In this document: in pieces, positions 63,108-64,000 of the stretch
Numbering within the stretch: position 1 is the first letter of the stretch
Layout of the letters: the number at the start of each line of letters is the position of its first letter
Assembly: GCF_905475345.1 (NCBI RefSeq)
Contig: NC_066589.1
Span: forward strand, 4,799,001-4,863,000
From: Vespula vulgaris
Lineage: Eukaryota > Arthropoda > Insecta > Hymenoptera > Vespidae
Direction: 5' to 3'
Length of the DNA stretch: 64,000 bases
Program-made: the position numbers and the translations under genes
Notes under the pieces: generated by a model
What the model was told of the DNA's origin: nothing
Databases searched by the model: none
The model's input: only the letters and a program-made list of their open reading frames with translations

Positions 63108-64000
63108 ATATGTATATTGGTCCATAATAAAACCTGACGATTTGACTTCGGTCATCAACGTTTTTACCTTTTCCTAATCTTTCCTTTTATTTTCGGAAAA
63201 AAGAAAACAAAATGAAAAATATTACGTTCTAACCTCTAAATTGCTTGTATGATTTATTAGGTATACGTATCTACTTATGCATGTACGTATATGGATAAAG
63301 AAAGGAACGAGAAAATGAAGAAAAGAAAAAGAAAGGTTAAGTCAAGAAATATTTCTATCGAAATATCTTGTGTTGGATAGGAAAAAAAAAAAGATAAAAG
63401 AAAAAAAAAAACGATCGAAATTTCATTATCAATATCAATATTCGATAAAAGATTTCTGATACGTGGAAGGATCTTACATCGTTCGTACAAAATCGTTTTT
63501 GACGATGACAACGATGAGGAAGCAGTACGTTAAGCTAACCTAAAACTTCGCAAACCCCAATCGACCTCGTATTTTCCATATTATCAACTAAGAAACATTG
63601 ATCGTTAAACGATTCGCTTTTCAGCAAAGTTCGACGCCTCCAATCTTTCATTTAAATGTTCCAAGTAATATATATCTACGTTGTTCAAAAATAACGACAT
63701 ATCCACGTTTTACACACGAGACGATGCAAAAAGGAAGATAAACTTACGTACGAAAAGATCCTCTTCCCTTGAATAGAATCGCTATCAATATCACAAAAAT
63801 CATTGTCGTCGTCGTCGTCTTCATCGTCATTATCACCGTTCAGAGATCCACGTTGATTAAATTATTAATTCGTTTTCTGTCTCTTCGTTTTCACTCTCGA
63901 CGCACTAACGCGAAGACTCGGTGTGTGCGTATACCGGCCGGTATATATTCGATTGCACATGCGAGAATCGAAAGAAAATCGAAAGAGACATATAGATAAA

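Larger units (their letters stand above)
36121..64000. other. gene-free stretch to the right edge
   Basis: Repeats and small GC-rich patches only, apart from the low-confidence segments listed. It could be the first intron of a plus-strand gene started at about 36.07 kb, or intergenic DNA. Confidence 0.4.

Noticed and set aside
1..64000. tRNA, rRNA, spliceosomal RNA, conserved microRNA or CRISPR
   Set aside because: Scanned by eye for T-loop-like GTTCGA-TC, U6-like and well-known insect microRNA seeds; nothing with a matching fold was found. A covariance-model search would settle this.

Overview
The window is a gene-poor, AT-rich piece of an insect nuclear genome. The evidence is spliced genes with short introns and GT-AG borders, a ZAD zinc-finger-associated domain (a family expanded in arthropods), and a potassium channel that closely matches the insect TASK subfamily. 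The very high density of (GA)n, (TA)n, (ATGT)n and (AAT)n microsatellites, with scattered CpG-rich islets, suggests a hymenopteran (bee, wasp or ant). The taxon is inference only.

Two protein-coding genes are well supported, both on the minus strand. (1) The 5' part of a ZAD-type zinc-finger transcription factor lies at 4672-6905 in four phase-consistent coding exons. It probably continues through a long intron (1-4671) to an exon cut by the left edge (1-19). (2) A complete two-pore-domain K+ channel of the TASK (KCNK3/KCNK9-like) subfamily lies at 15878-18437 in five coding exons (364 aa). Its two selectivity filters, the pore histidine, a glycosylation site and the post-TM4 motif keep the residue numbers of the vertebrate TASK channels. 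Its 5' leader seems to carry two upstream ORFs: a spliced one of about 61 codons (exon 20406-20538 joined to 18703) and a six-codon one. The six-codon ORF starts in the loop of a perfect 9-bp hairpin and ends in an ATGA overlap with the channel start codon.

The rest (about 7.2-15.6 kb and 20.6-64 kb) has no recognisable gene. It holds microsatellites, old local tandem duplications with units of about 70-380 bp, and a two-copy foldback (MITE-like) element family (23.8 and 42.4 kb). There are also small GC/CpG-rich regulatory-looking islets. The most notable is at 36.0 kb, where three CTAT..ATAG decamers repeat every 20 bp, two of them fitting the MEF2/TATA consensus. Another, at 31.8-32.0 kb, has a G-quadruplex motif, a full CRE and a 16-bp palindrome. 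Full CRE palindromes (TGACGTCA) occur five times, more than base composition predicts. Three weak candidate coding segments (49.5, 50.6 and 62.2 kb) are listed with low confidence.

There is no sign of bacterial or viral genes, tRNA, rRNA or CRISPR. I found no clearly new multi-gene system. The leader of the TASK mRNA and the foldback family are the best candidates for something not yet described.
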